Below the pieces are notes generated by a model. It was not told the DNA's origin. It worked only from the letters and a program-made list of their open reading frames with translations, and made no database searches. From the NCBI RefSeq assembly GCF_014126615.1, contig NZ_CP059896.1, positions 2,242,501-2,306,500 on the forward strand: 64,000 nucleotides of DNA. Direction: 5' to 3'. Every line of letters starts with the position of its first letter. Positions within the stretch are counted from its first letter, which is position 1. Source of the stretch: Ciceribacter thiooxidans (GTDB lineage: Bacteria; Pseudomonadota; Alphaproteobacteria; Rhizobiales; Rhizobiaceae). Positions 27,139 to 36,259 of this stretch are shown here, piece by piece. Both the position numbers and the translations under genes were made by a program.

Positions 27139-28143
27139 TTAGAACGAACGCTGCAGGCGGAAGAAACCACCCCATGCGCCGTCGTCGCCAGCGGCGTCGG
27201 TGTCGGCATACTGAACCGAAACCTTGGCTGCGAGGCCCGAGGCGATTGCGTAGTCGAGGGTTACACCGGCCTTCCAGGCGTCGACGTTGGCGAAGCCTTC
27301 GCCAACAGTGCCGTAGTTCCACCAGTACTGGGCACCGGGGGTCAGGGTCAGCTTGTCGGTGAGCTTGGCAGCGTACGAAGCAGCAACGGTCCATTCCGAA
27401 GCGTCGTAGTACTGGTTTGCGCCGGTCGAGTAGACAGCGGCGACGCCGAGCGTGCCCGGGCCGACTTCAGCTTCTACGATTGCGCGGACAGCACCGTCTT
27501 CGCGAGCGAAGTCGTAGGCGCCGAGCAGGTAGGCGGTAACCGGACCGAAGGTGGCCGAAACCTGACCTTCGATGCCGACGCCGTCGGTTTCGCCAGCAGC
27601 CGAAGCGTGCAGTTCGTCAACGAAAACGCCGACCTTGAAGGCGTCGGAAGCGTATTCGTAACCGATCGAGTTGATCAGGTTCGAACCGAGCGAGTCGGTT
27701 TCACCAGCGAGACCCGAATCCCAGTAGTTGTAGAAGTAGCCGACCTTGAAGCCGCCGACCGAGATCGAAGCTTCGTCGAGCTGGAAGGCGCCGTTGGTGC
27801 CGTCTTCTTCACCCCAGGCGTAGAAAACGATCGTCGAGCTGATCGTGCCGACTTCCGAGTCGTTCTTGGCGTCGAACTGAACGAGACCGCGGGTACGGGC
27901 ATCCCAGTCGCTGGTGTCGGTGTTGTTGTCATAGCCCCACTCGAGCTGAGCGCGAACCGAACCGCTGATCTTGAGGCAGGTTTCGGTGCCGGGGATGTAG
28001 AAGTAGCCGGTGCCGAAAGCGTCGCAAACGCGAACGTATTCCATCGGCTCGGGCTCGGCAGCAACGATAGCGTCGGCAGCCTGAGCGCCGGAAACTACTG
28101 CGAGAGCAGCAGCGGAGCCGAGAAGAAGGCTCTTGATGTTCAT
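27139..28143 (-). CDS. RopA/Omp2-type porin, copy 1
   Basis: 334 aa. Trimeric general-diffusion porin of the rhizobial/Brucella Porin_2 family. Signal peptide 1-22 (ending SGAQA), VRVCDAFGTGYFYIPGTETCLKI with the typical Cys pair, and a final FFRLQRSF ending in Phe, the outer-membrane assembly signal. GGAGGTC lies before the ATG. The first 59 codons and the 16 bp before the ATG are identical, including synonymous sites, to copy 2; later parts diverge in blocks. Strong codon bias suggests high expression. Confidence 0.93.
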   Translation of the reverse strand: MNIKSLLLGSAAALAVVSGAQAADAIVAAEPEPMEYVRVCDAFGTGYFYIPGTETCLKISGSVRAQLEWGYDNNTDTSDWDARTRGLVQFDAKNDSEVGTISSTIVFYAWGEEDGTNGAFQLDEASISVGGFKVGYFYNYWDSGLAGETDSLGSNLINSIGYEYASDAFKVGVFVDELHASAAGETDGVGIEGQVSATFGPVTAYLLGAYDFAREDGAVRAIVEAEVGPGTLGVAAVYSTGANQYYDASEWTVAASYAAKLTDKLTLTPGAQYWWNYGTVGEGFANVDAWKAGVTLDYAIASGLAAKVSVQYADTDAAGDDGAWGGFFRLQRSF

Positions 28144-28159
28144 ATTGACCTCCAGTCAA
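27967..28159 (-). repeat. 193-bp inverted repeat, left arm (5' end of porin copy 1)
   Basis: From TTGACTGGAGGTCAAT upstream of the ATG through codon 59 of the porin, identical base for base to 29062-29254 in inverted orientation. Identity stops abruptly on both sides. Confidence 0.9.
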
Positions 28160-28400
28160 TTTTAAGGGGAGGTCATGTTCACGAGGGAGTAATATCGTTA
28201 GGTATCAACCCTTTAAGCTGATTGTCGATTTTTCGGAAGGGAGAAGAGGTGTCGTTCGGCGCAATTTTCGATAGCACAAGACGCTGCAAATTGGTCCACG
28301 CGAGAATGCTCCAGGCAGTGCCTAGCTGGCGCCTTAATTAATGAAACCGTGAACGATGATGAGAGTGTCGCGCTGGTCGTCGGCGGCGATGCCACATAAG

Positions 28401-28491
28401 TGGCGGAGAGGAAGGGATTCGAACCCTCGATACGCTTTTGACGTATACTCCCTTAGCAGGGGAGCGCCTTCGACCACTCGGCCACCTCTCC
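28401..28491 (-). tRNA. tRNA-Ser (anticodon GCT)
   Basis: 91 nt including an encoded CCA. Acceptor GGAGAGG pairs with CCTCTCC; the anticodon stem-loop CTCCC-CTGCTAA-GGGAG gives anticodon GCT (reads AGC/AGU). It has the long variable arm typical of tRNA-Ser and a GGTTCGAATCC T-arm. Located between the two divergent porin genes. Confidence 0.97.
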
Positions 28492-29061
28492 GGTGCGGCC
28501 TGATTATTTGCATAAGGGTCCGATTGCAAGGCCTTTTCGCCGGATTCCAAATTTTCCCCACGGTCGGCGCCGCCGAGCTGCCGCGTCCGAGAATCGTTTG
28601 CCCGGGGGACGCGCGATTCGCCGTGAATTCCCGTCGAAAGCCGATTCCACTCCTCAATCCAGGGTATCGGCGTGCCAAGTTGGCACAGCGATGCCCCGTC
28701 TCCAGCCGGCAATCGGGACTGCAAGCCTCTTCCTTATCCACGAAAAGCCATAGAATCGCCGTGCTCACCGCAGGCGGCTTAATCCTCGTCACTTTCGTTA
28801 AGTGCCGCATAAGAAAGGACTTTCTTAATAAAGGGTAAAGAAGTGGGCCGTCGGAGAGGCCGGTTTGTGTCCTTTCGGCAACAGGCCCTTGGGAAGGGGG
28901 GTGCGATAACTTCCTTTCGGCTGTTTGGTGATTGCATGACGGGACGCGTTTTGTATTTTCAGTCTCGGAAGCGAGGCGGTGGATCGTCCGTCTTCTGAAA
29001 CCGACGGGGATGGGGCAGGGAATGCTGTCCTTCAGCCAAAGAACCCAGACCCATATGAAAC
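28492..29061. other. 570-bp intergenic region upstream of porin copy 2
   Basis: No credible gene in any frame. It must hold the promoter of porin copy 2 and that of the divergent tRNA-Ser. One notable site is the perfect 15-bp palindrome GTGCCAA-G-TTGGCAC at 28672-28686, a candidate regulator site. The 28760-28850 part is AT-richer. Confidence 0.5.
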
Positions 29062-29254
29062 TTGACTGGAGGTCAATATGAACATCAAGAGCCTTCTTCT
29101 CGGCTCCGCTGCTGCTCTCGCAGTAGTTTCCGGCGCTCAGGCTGCCGACGCTATCGTTGCTGCCGAGCCCGAGCCGATGGAATACGTTCGCGTTTGCGAC
29201 GCTTTCGGCACCGGCTACTTCTACATCCCCGGCACCGAAACCTGCCTCAAGATC
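29062..29254 (+). repeat. 193-bp inverted repeat, right arm (5' end of porin copy 2)
   Basis: Exact inverted copy of 27967-28159. The arms are separated by 902 bp that carry tRNA-Ser and both porin promoters. Confidence 0.9.
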
Positions 29255-30115
29255 GGTGGCTACGTCCGTGCTCAGCTCGACTGGGTTGACGATCCGAACG
29301 TTCCTGCCGGCGTCGACGAGTTCTCGATGGACGCCCGTACCCGCGCCTATCTCTCGGTCGAAGCCAAAAACGACTCCGAAATCGGCACGATCGGCTCCTT
29401 CATCGCCCTGCGCACCTGGGCTGAAGAAGACTACAACGGCGGCGCCTTCGAAATCGACGAAGCCTACATCACTGCTGGCGGCTTCAAGGTCGGCTACATG
29501 TACAACTACTGGGATTCGGGTCTCGCCGGCGAAACCGACAACCTTGGCTCGAACCGCATCAACTCGATCGGTTACGAATACGCTTCCGACGCCTTCAAGG
29601 TCGGCGTCTTCGTAGACGAACTCTCCGACACGTACACCGGCTGGCCGATCAGCTACGCCGGCACGGACGGCGTCGGCATCGAAGGCCAGGTTTCGGCCAC
29701 CTTCGGTCCGGTTACCGGTTACCTGCTCGGCGGTTATGACTTTGCGGCTGAAAACGGTGCCGTTCGCGGTATCCTCGAAGCCGAAGTCGGCCCGGGCACC
29801 CTCGGCCTCGCCGCCATCTGGTCGTCTGGTGCGAATGCTTACTACGACGTCTCCGAATGGACCGTTGCCGCTTCGTATTCGGCCAAGCTCACCGACAAGC
29901 TGAGCCTGACCCCCGGCTTCCAGTACTGGTGGAACACTGGCCTGGTCTCCGCGGACGAGTTCTCGAACGACGACGCATGGCGCGCCGGCGTAACGCTCGA
30001 CTACAAGATCGCAGAAGGCCTGACCACCAAGGTTTCGGTTCAGTACGGCGACACCGACGCTGCCGGCGTAGACGGCGTTTGGGACGGCTTCTTCCGTCTG
30101 GAACGCTCCTTCTGA
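29078..30115 (+). CDS. RopA/Omp2-type porin, copy 2
   Basis: 345 aa. Same family and signal peptide as copy 1; ends FFRLERSF. It differs mainly in predicted surface loops: a longer loop after residue 70 and the DTYTGWPISYAGTDG insertion near residue 190. Long identical or near-identical stretches (for example INSIGYEYASDAFKVGVFVD) alternate with diverged ones, a pattern expected from gene conversion. GGAGGTC precedes the ATG. A strong terminator follows. Confidence 0.93.
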   Translation: MNIKSLLLGSAAALAVVSGAQAADAIVAAEPEPMEYVRVCDAFGTGYFYIPGTETCLKIGGYVRAQLDWVDDPNVPAGVDEFSMDARTRAYLSVEAKNDSEIGTIGSFIALRTWAEEDYNGGAFEIDEAYITAGGFKVGYMYNYWDSGLAGETDNLGSNRINSIGYEYASDAFKVGVFVDELSDTYTGWPISYAGTDGVGIEGQVSATFGPVTGYLLGGYDFAAENGAVRGILEAEVGPGTLGLAAIWSSGANAYYDVSEWTVAASYSAKLTDKLSLTPGFQYWWNTGLVSADEFSNDDAWRAGVTLDYKIAEGLTTKVSVQYGDTDAAGVDGVWDGFFRLERSF

Positions 30116-30139
30116 TCGTCAGGCGATCACGTGAAATTG

Positions 30140-30166
30140 AGGTCCGGCTTTCGAGCCGGACCTTTC
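30140..30166 (+). terminator. intrinsic terminator after porin copy 2
   Basis: AGGTCCGGCT - TTCG - AGCCGGACCT followed by TTT: a perfect 10-bp stem with a stable TTCG tetraloop, 25 nt after the stop. Confidence 0.85.
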
Positions 30167-30399
30167 CCGGTCGTGGGAGGCGTCGGGTCTGAAGATCTTT
30201 CCTTTGTTTATGGCGATTTCGGCATCCGAAATCATATCCGAAAGAGAGAAGGAGGCCTGCAAGAGTCCACAGTCTGCATTGGCATGGAATGACTACCCCG
30301 CGCATTTGCATGGTTGTTGAAGATAGATTTTAGGCATAACTTTATGAGCCCGCACTTATGCGGGACGTAGGTTTTGTTGCGTTTTTTGAGGGATTGCGC

Positions 30400-31332
30400 G
30401 TGAGCAAGGCGGAGACGAAGACACTGGATTTCGATCAGCAGGTCGAACTGCCGTCCTATCTTGTTCACTACCAGTATCGCCTCAATACGCCGATGGAGGT
30501 GAAGGAGACCTCGCTGCGGGCCATGTTCGGCAAGTACGGCGATCTTCTCTGGCTCAACGGCAGCCATAAATACAATGTAACCAATTTCATTAGTGAGCTT
30601 CACGACCTTCTCGATACTCCGAGCTTTTCCTCATTCTCCCAGGAAATGCTCGACCAACTGATTGGTAAGTTGCGCAAGCGCGGTAACAGCAATGCCACCA
30701 TCAACCGCAAGATGGCGGCCTTAAGCAAGCTACTGCGAAAGGCGTACAAGATGGGCGACATACATAGTCTGCCGGAGTTCAAGCGGCAGAAAGAAAAGGC
30801 CGGACGCATCCGTTTCCTCGACGGAGAGGAAGAAACTGCGCTGTTCGGCGAGATCCGGTCCCATTCCGAACTCTACTACCGCTTCTGCATTTTCCTCGTC
30901 GATACCGGTGCGCGCCTGAGCGAGGGCCTCGACTTGCGCTGGGGCGATATCACCGAAAGCCGAGCGACTTTCTGGGTGACCAAGTCCGGGCGCAGCCGCT
31001 CGGTCCCCCTCACCCACCGCGCGGCGAAGGCGATCGCCGCCTCCGACAAGCGCAAGCCGGGACCGTTCAGCGACATCGATCAGCAGCGCTTCCGCATTGC
31101 CTGGCACCAGGCGAAGGATGTCATCGGGCTCGGTGACGACAAGGACGTGGTTCCGCACATCCTGCGCCATACCTGTGCCTCGCGCCTCGTGCAGGGCGGC
31201 ATCGACATCCGCCGCGTCCAGATGTGGCTCGGCCACCAGACCCTGCAGATGACCATGCGGTATGCGCACCTCGCCTCGCATGATCTCGACATGTGTGTGC
31301 CGATCCTGGAGCGCGCCGCTTCCGCCAAGTAA
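30400..31332 (+). CDS. tyrosine recombinase / site-specific integrase
   Basis: About 310 aa. The N-terminal core-binding domain is helical (about 45-130); the C-terminal catalytic domain has the full set of residues: Arg in DTGARLSEGLDLRWGD, Lys in VTKSGRSRSVPL, His and Arg in HILRHTCASRL, His in WLGHQT and the nucleophile Tyr in MRYAHLA. GTG at 30400 has GAGGGA upstream and is preferred; an ATG at 30358 without a ribosome site would add 14 residues. It stands alone, without excisionase or phage genes, so it is either a resident Xer-like recombinase or a relic of an element. Confidence 0.88.
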   Translation: MSKAETKTLDFDQQVELPSYLVHYQYRLNTPMEVKETSLRAMFGKYGDLLWLNGSHKYNVTNFISELHDLLDTPSFSSFSQEMLDQLIGKLRKRGNSNATINRKMAALSKLLRKAYKMGDIHSLPEFKRQKEKAGRIRFLDGEEETALFGEIRSHSELYYRFCIFLVDTGARLSEGLDLRWGDITESRATFWVTKSGRSRSVPLTHRAAKAIAASDKRKPGPFSDIDQQRFRIAWHQAKDVIGLGDDKDVVPHILRHTCASRLVQGGIDIRRVQMWLGHQTLQMTMRYAHLASHDLDMCVPILERAASAK

Positions 31333-31470
31333 TCGCTGCGGAGATCCCTTCCGCGGCGTCGTTCCCGCCCGTCCGGGCATCGCCCTTCCTAAATTTGCAG
31401 ATATCTCAAAAAAAAGCCGCGGTAACGTCTCGGACGTCGCCTCCCCTGCCGCAGTGCCCGTGCTGCCGCG

Positions 31471-32277
31471 TCAATAACCGGCGCGGCGGGCCTCGTTGGG
31501 AGCGGTCCCGCCGTCGCGATAGCGCGAGCGCAGGCTGCGCAGCGCGCCGGAGAATTCCGTGACGTCCGCGCCGACCGCGACGTAGCTTGCGCCGAGTTCG
31601 AGGTAGCGGCGATTGAGCTCCTCGCTGAAGGTCAGGATGCCGGCGGCCTTGCCCGCCTTCAGGATGGTGGCAATCGCGTTCTCGATCACCGACTGGACCT
31701 CCGGTGCGTCCATGCGGCCAAGGAAGCCCATGTCGGCGGCGAGATCGGCCGGTCCGATGAAGACGCCGTCGACGCCGTCGACTGCTGCAATATTCTCGAG
31801 ATCGGCGATCGCCGCACGGCTTTCGGCCTGGACGAGAAGGCAGATGCCGTCGGAGGCCGTGTCCGCATAGTCGGGAATGGTGTTGAAGGCGGAGGCGCGG
31901 GCGACGGCGGCGCCGACGCCGCGCACGCCCTGCGGCGGATAGCGGACTGCCCGCACCAGCTCACGCGCCTGTTCGGCCGAGTCGACCATCGGGATCAGCA
32001 AAGTCCGCGCACCGATATCGAGCAATTGCTTGATCATCCAGGTCTCGCCGACGGGTGCCCGCACCACCGGCTCGGCCGTGGACGACGAGAGCGCCTGAAG
32101 CTGGGCGAGGATGCTGCGCAGGTCGTTCGGACCATGCTCCCCGTCGATCACCAGCCAGTCGAAACCGGCATGACCGGCGATCTCGGCCGCGAGCGCATCG
32201 GCCATGTCGAGCCAGAGACCGATCTGCGGGCGGCCTTCGCGGATTGCCTTCTTGAACAGGTTTTCACGGACAGTCAT
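31471..32277 (-). CDS. HpcH/HpaI aldolase family protein
   Basis: 268 aa. Class II pyruvate-dependent aldolase, similar to 4-hydroxy-2-oxoheptanedioate aldolase (HpaI). Visible: GLWLDMADALAAEIAGHAGF, the VIDGEHGPND motif with a catalytic His, an LIPMVDSAEQARELVRAVRY segment and VFIGPADLAADMG. It starts 9 nt after the stop of the upstream oxidoreductase gene, so both are in one operon. The aromatic-catabolism partners of HpaI are absent, so the in vivo substrate is open. Confidence 0.87.
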   Translation of the reverse strand: MTVRENLFKKAIREGRPQIGLWLDMADALAAEIAGHAGFDWLVIDGEHGPNDLRSILAQLQALSSSTAEPVVRAPVGETWMIKQLLDIGARTLLIPMVDSAEQARELVRAVRYPPQGVRGVGAAVARASAFNTIPDYADTASDGICLLVQAESRAAIADLENIAAVDGVDGVFIGPADLAADMGFLGRMDAPEVQSVIENAIATILKAGKAAGILTFSEELNRRYLELGASYVAVGADVTEFSGALRSLRSRYRDGGTAPNEARRAGY

Positions 32278-32286
32278 CGATTCCCC

Positions 32287-33504
32287 TCAGGAAAGCAGCG
32301 TCTTGAGATCAAAGGCGGGATCGGCGACCGCCGCCTTGTCGGCATTGCGGCCGAGCTCCAGCAGCTTCTTGCCGGTTACATAGGCCTTGGCGTCGTTGAT
32401 GGCGTCGACGGCGATCAGCTGCCTCTCTTTATAATACCAGACGGAGAGGCTCTCCTCGCGGCTGCCGGGCCGCAGCACCGTTTCGTCATAGCCCATGTTG
32501 AAGCCGGCAATCTGCAGTTTGACGTCGTACTGGTCGGACCAGAACCACGGCTTCGGATCATAGGAATCTGAGCCGCCGGCGATGACGGCAGCAGCGGCCT
32601 CCGCCTGATCCACGGCGTTCTGCACCGATTCGAGTCGCACCGGGGCACCTTTCCAGGTGAAGACGGTGCAGTCGCCCGCCGCATAGATCGACGGATCGGA
32701 GGTGCGGGCAAACGCATCGACGACGATGCCGCCTGCCGTTTCGAGACCGGCATCGACCGCCAGCCGGTCGTTCGGCGTCACGCCGATACCGGCGATCACG
32801 AAGTCGACGTTGAGCACCGAACCGTCGGAGAGTTCGGCGCCCTTCACCCTGCCCTCTTCGCCGATCAGGCGCACGAGCCCGGTCTTCTCGCGAATGTCGA
32901 CGCCGTTCTTCCGGTGGATGGCGCGCATGGCGTCCGCCGTCTCCTTCGCCGCGACACGCTGCAGGATGCGGTCGGCCATTTCGATCAGCGTGACCTCGAC
33001 ACCGAGCTTGCGGGCGACCGCTGCGGCTTCGAGGCCGATATAGCCACCGCCGATGATGAGAAGCCGACGCCCCTCCTTCATCTCAGCGGCCATCATGTCC
33101 GCATCCTTGCGGTCGCGAACGGTATAGACGCCGTCGAGATCGCCGCCGATTGCAGCCGGCAGCCGACGCGGCGTCGCTCCGGTCGCCAGCACCAGCGTCT
33201 CGTAAGAAATCACGCTTCCGTCGAAGAGACGCACGACCTTGTCGTCGCGGGCGATCTCCTCTACCGGCGTCGACAGCCGGATCTCGACGGCATTTTCGGC
33301 GAACCAGCTTTCCGGGCGGAAGAGCAGCCGGTCGAAGGTCATCTCGCCGAGCAGGTATTTCTTCGAGAGCGGCGGGCGCTGGTAAGGAAGGCAGTCCTCG
33401 GCGCCGAGAATCGTGATCGGCCGCATGTCCTTCAGGCTCCGGAGCTTGGCGGCGACCGCAAATCCCGCCTGACCTGCCCCGACGATGACCAGTCTGCCCG
33501 TCAC
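32287..33504 (-). CDS. FAD-dependent ferredoxin reductase-like oxidoreductase
   Basis: 405 aa. Two Rossmann folds: FAD-binding VIVGAGQAGFAVAAKL at the N-terminus and NAD-binding IIGGGYIGLEAAAVARKLG in the middle; the second FAD motif is YAAGDCTVF. This is the putidaredoxin/rhodocoxin reductase family, passing electrons from NAD(P)H to a [2Fe-2S] ferredoxin. GTG start at 33504 has AGGAGAG 6 nt upstream. No ferredoxin or P450 gene lies nearby. Confidence 0.9.
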   Translation of the reverse strand: MTGRLVIVGAGQAGFAVAAKLRSLKDMRPITILGAEDCLPYQRPPLSKKYLLGEMTFDRLLFRPESWFAENAVEIRLSTPVEEIARDDKVVRLFDGSVISYETLVLATGATPRRLPAAIGGDLDGVYTVRDRKDADMMAAEMKEGRRLLIIGGGYIGLEAAAVARKLGVEVTLIEMADRILQRVAAKETADAMRAIHRKNGVDIREKTGLVRLIGEEGRVKGAELSDGSVLNVDFVIAGIGVTPNDRLAVDAGLETAGGIVVDAFARTSDPSIYAAGDCTVFTWKGAPVRLESVQNAVDQAEAAAAVIAGGSDSYDPKPWFWSDQYDVKLQIAGFNMGYDETVLRPGSREESLSVWYYKERQLIAVDAINDAKAYVTGKKLLELGRNADKAAVADPAFDLKTLLS

Positions 33505-33710
33505 GTTGCTCTCCTGAAAAACCCGAAAAAATGGCGTGGGAAGTCGCCGGCCCGCCGGCAAGGAATGGCTTCAAGGGGTACCGCCAAAGCCGCCGGCCCG
33601 TCAAGCAAACAGCGGCCGCGCCACGACAATTCCGCCGTTCAGCCTGCATTCAGCCACGAGGGACAACTATCCAGACAAATGCCAAGCCCTGCATCCAGGA
33701 GGACATCCCG

Positions 33711-34745
33711 ATGGCAACCAACATCTACGGCACGAGCTACAACGACGTCATCTATCAGGACGGCTACGCCTACGTGAACATCTACGCCTACGGCGGCAAC
33801 GACCGGATCTACCTCAATCTGGGCGGCTACTATGGCGGCTTCAATTATGTGAGCGCCGGCAGTGGCAGCGACCGCGTCGAGAACACGTTCGAGGGCGGCA
33901 ACCGCATCTATCTCGGCACCGGCGACGACGTCTATATCGGCACCGGCTTCTCGACAGCGACGGATTACGTCGACCAGGTGAACGCCGGCGACGGCAACGA
34001 CGCGATCCAGGTCTACACCTACCAGAGCATCTATAACGGTGAGGCCGGCAACGACCGCTTCTACTCCGTCGGCTGGGAGAACACCTTCCACGGCGGAACC
34101 GGCACCGACCTGATCAGCTACAAGATCCAGGACGGCGATGCCGACCTCAGGGGCTACGGCATCAAGATCGATCTCGGCAACGGCTATGCGACCGCCACCG
34201 GCTCCGAGCGGGAGACGTTGATCAGCATCGAGAACGCCGTCGGCACCGGTTACGCCGACACGATCCTCGGATCGAGCGTCGCGAACACGCTTTGGGGCGA
34301 CAACGGCAACGACCTTCTGAACGGGTACGCCGGCAACGACATCCTGCTGGGTGGCAACGGCAACGATCGTATCTATGGCGGCTCGGGCAACGACCGGCTC
34401 TACGGCGATGCCGGCCGCGACGTGATGACCGGTGGCACCGGCGCCGACATCTTCCACTTCACCAAGCTGAGCGACAGCCGCGTCGGCACCTATCGTGATG
34501 TCATCACCGACTTCCATCACGGCGAAAGCGACAAGATCGACCTGCGCACGATCGACGCCGACACCCACCACACCGGCAACCAGATCTTCGACTTCATCGG
34601 CACGGCGGCCTTCAGCCACACGGAGGGCGAATTGCGGTTCTCCGGCGGCGTTCTCTCCGGCGACGTGAACGGCGACGGCGTCGCAGACTTCCAGGTCGGC
34701 GTCTCCGGCCTCTCGAAAATGTATACGAGCGATTTCTATCTCTGA
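33711..34745 (+). CDS. RTX (haemolysin-type calcium-binding) secreted protein
   Basis: 344 aa, no signal peptide. Nonapeptide repeats of the GGxGxDxLx kind cluster at about 195-250 ([20 protein letters not shown], then [19 protein letters not shown]), after more degenerate repeats in the Tyr-rich N-terminal part. The C-terminus looks like the serralysin-type secretion domain ([16 protein letters not shown]) and ends SDFYL. Such proteins leave through a type I exporter and fold on Ca2+ outside the cell. AGGAGG precedes the ATG. No HlyB/HlyD genes are in the window. Confidence 0.88.
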   Translation: MATNIYGTSYNDVIYQDGYAYVNIYAYGGNDRIYLNLGGYYGGFNYVSAGSGSDRVENTFEGGNRIYLGTGDDVYIGTGFSTATDYVDQVNAGDGNDAIQVYTYQSIYNGEAGNDRFYSVGWENTFHGGTGTDLISYKIQDGDADLRGYGIKIDLGNGYATATGSERETLISIENAVGTGYADTILGSSVANTLWGDNGNDLLNGYAGNDILLGGNGNDRIYGGSGNDRLYGDAGRDVMTGGTGADIFHFTKLSDSRVGTYRDVITDFHHGESDKIDLRTIDADTHHTGNQIFDFIGTAAFSHTEGELRFSGGVLSGDVNGDGVADFQVGVSGLSKMYTSDFYL

Positions 34746-34764
34746 TCCACCAGGGATGAAACGG

Positions 34765-34801
34765 AGGCCCGGCACCTCGAACGAGGTGTCGGGCCTTTTT
34801 C
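34765..34801 (+). terminator. intrinsic terminator after the RTX gene
   Basis: A 15-bp near-perfect stem (AGGCCCGGCACCTCG with GAGGTGTCGGGCCT) around AAC, followed by TTTTT. Confidence 0.9.
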
Positions 34802-34968
34802 GTTTCAGCTCAAGGGATTGGCTCACGTCATTCCGTAATGGAATGACATCATGCGCTCGTAAAATTCAAACGATTTTGGCTAATCGCCGCAAACTTAAAG
34901 CTTTTCCTTCCATGAAAGGTGATGTAGCAATAGGCCAAAATCTACCGAACTCATGCAGGGACGGCGAC

Positions 34969-36192
34969 ATGACAGACCACCATCCAGCAACACCGGAACA
35001 GGCGCGTGCCAAGATGGCAGCCTTCGTCTGGGATGACCCCTTCCTCCTCGAGGAGCAGTTGACCGACGAAGAGCGCATGATCCGCGACACCGCCCGCGCC
35101 TATTGTCAGGACAAGCTCGCGAGCCGTGTGACGGAGGCCAACCGCCACGAGATATTCCATCGCGAGATCATGACCGAGATGGGCGAACTGGGTCTCCTCG
35201 GCCCGACCATCCCGGAGGAATTCGGCGGTGTCGGCGCCAATTACGTCTCCTACGGTCTCGTCGCCCGTGAAGTCGAGCGCGTCGATTCTGGCTACCGCTC
35301 CGCCATGTCGGTACAGTCGTCGCTCGTCATGCACCCAATCTTCGCCTACGGCACCGACGAACAGCGCGCCAAGTACCTGCCGAAGCTCGCAAGCGGCGAA
35401 TGGGTCGGCTGCTTCGGCCTCACCGAGCCCGACCACGGCTCCGATCCGGGCTCGATGATCACCCGCGCGAAGAAGGTCGACGGCGGCTATCTCGTCTCCG
35501 GCGCCAAGAACTGGATCACCAATTCGCCGATCGCCGACGTCGCTGTCGTCTGGGCGAAGTCCGACGCCCATGACGGCAAGATCAAGGGCTTCATCCTCGA
35601 GCGCGGGATGAAGGGCTTCGAAACGCCGAAGATCGAAGGCAAGTTCTCGCTGCGCGCCTCCGTCACCGGCATGATCCAGATGGACGAGGTCTTCGTTCCG
35701 GAGGAAAACCTGCTGCCGCACGTCTCTGGCCTCGCCGGCCCGTTCGGCTGCCTCAACCGCGCCCGCTACGGCATCGCCTGGGGCGCGCTGGGTGCCGCTG
35801 AATTCTGCTGGCATGCCGCACGGCAGTACACGCTCGATCGCAAGCAGTTCGGCAAGCCGCTCGCCGCCACCCAGCTCGTCCAGAAGAAGCTCGCCGACAT
35901 GGAAACCGAGATCGCCCTCGGACTGCAGGGTGTTCTGCGCCTCGGACGTCTTCTCGACGAGCATCGTGCACCGGCCGAACTCATCTCGATGATGAAGCGC
36001 AACAATTGCGGCAAGGCGCTCGACATCGCGCGCGTCTCCCGCGACATGCACGGCGGCAACGGCGTCTCCGACGAATACGGCGTCATCCGCCACGTCATGA
36101 ACCTGGAAGCCGTCAACACCTACGAGGGCACGCACGACATTCATGCGCTGATCCTCGGCCGCGCCCAGACCGGCCTGCAGGCGTTCCAGTAA
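34969..36192 (+). CDS. gcdH: glutaryl-CoA dehydrogenase
   Basis: 407 aa. FAD enzyme that oxidises and decarboxylates glutaryl-CoA to crotonyl-CoA in lysine/tryptophan degradation. Acyl-CoA dehydrogenase fold with [20 protein letters not shown] and [16 protein letters not shown]; the catalytic Glu is in [20 protein letters not shown], an end strongly typical of GcdH rather than other acyl-CoA dehydrogenases. Start at 34969 has AGGGACGG upstream; the frame is open further upstream through a terminator, which is not coding. Confidence 0.93.
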   Translation: MTDHHPATPEQARAKMAAFVWDDPFLLEEQLTDEERMIRDTARAYCQDKLASRVTEANRHEIFHREIMTEMGELGLLGPTIPEEFGGVGANYVSYGLVAREVERVDSGYRSAMSVQSSLVMHPIFAYGTDEQRAKYLPKLASGEWVGCFGLTEPDHGSDPGSMITRAKKVDGGYLVSGAKNWITNSPIADVAVVWAKSDAHDGKIKGFILERGMKGFETPKIEGKFSLRASVTGMIQMDEVFVPEENLLPHVSGLAGPFGCLNRARYGIAWGALGAAEFCWHAARQYTLDRKQFGKPLAATQLVQKKLADMETEIALGLQGVLRLGRLLDEHRAPAELISMMKRNNCGKALDIARVSRDMHGGNGVSDEYGVIRHVMNLEAVNTYEGTHDIHALILGRAQTGLQAFQ

Positions 36193-36216
36193 GCCTCGGC
36201 GACAGTCCCGATCAAA

Positions 36217-36250
36217 AAGAAGCCGTGCCGGGCGACCGGCGCGGCTTCTT
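36217..36250. terminator. bidirectional terminator between gcdH and the KAS gene
   Basis: AAGAAGCCGTGCCGG and CCGGCGCGGCTTCTT with a GCGA loop (one mismatch), with A-rich left and T-containing right flanks. It serves both convergent genes. Confidence 0.8.
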
Positions 36251-36259
36251 ACTTGAGCG

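Noticed and set aside
28676..28695. Sigma-54 promoter from TTGGCAC followed by TGCC
   Set aside because: The -12 TTGC element at the right spacing is missing; the TTGGCAC is half of a palindrome.
28401..31332. tRNA-Ser as attachment site of an island carrying the tyrosine recombinase
   Set aside because: No repeat of the tRNA 3' end was found near or beyond the recombinase, and the genes between are core porins.
34280..34440. CRISPR-like array of short regular repeats
   Set aside because: The periodicity is 27 nt and in frame, encoding the Gly-Asp RTX nonapeptides; it is coding DNA.
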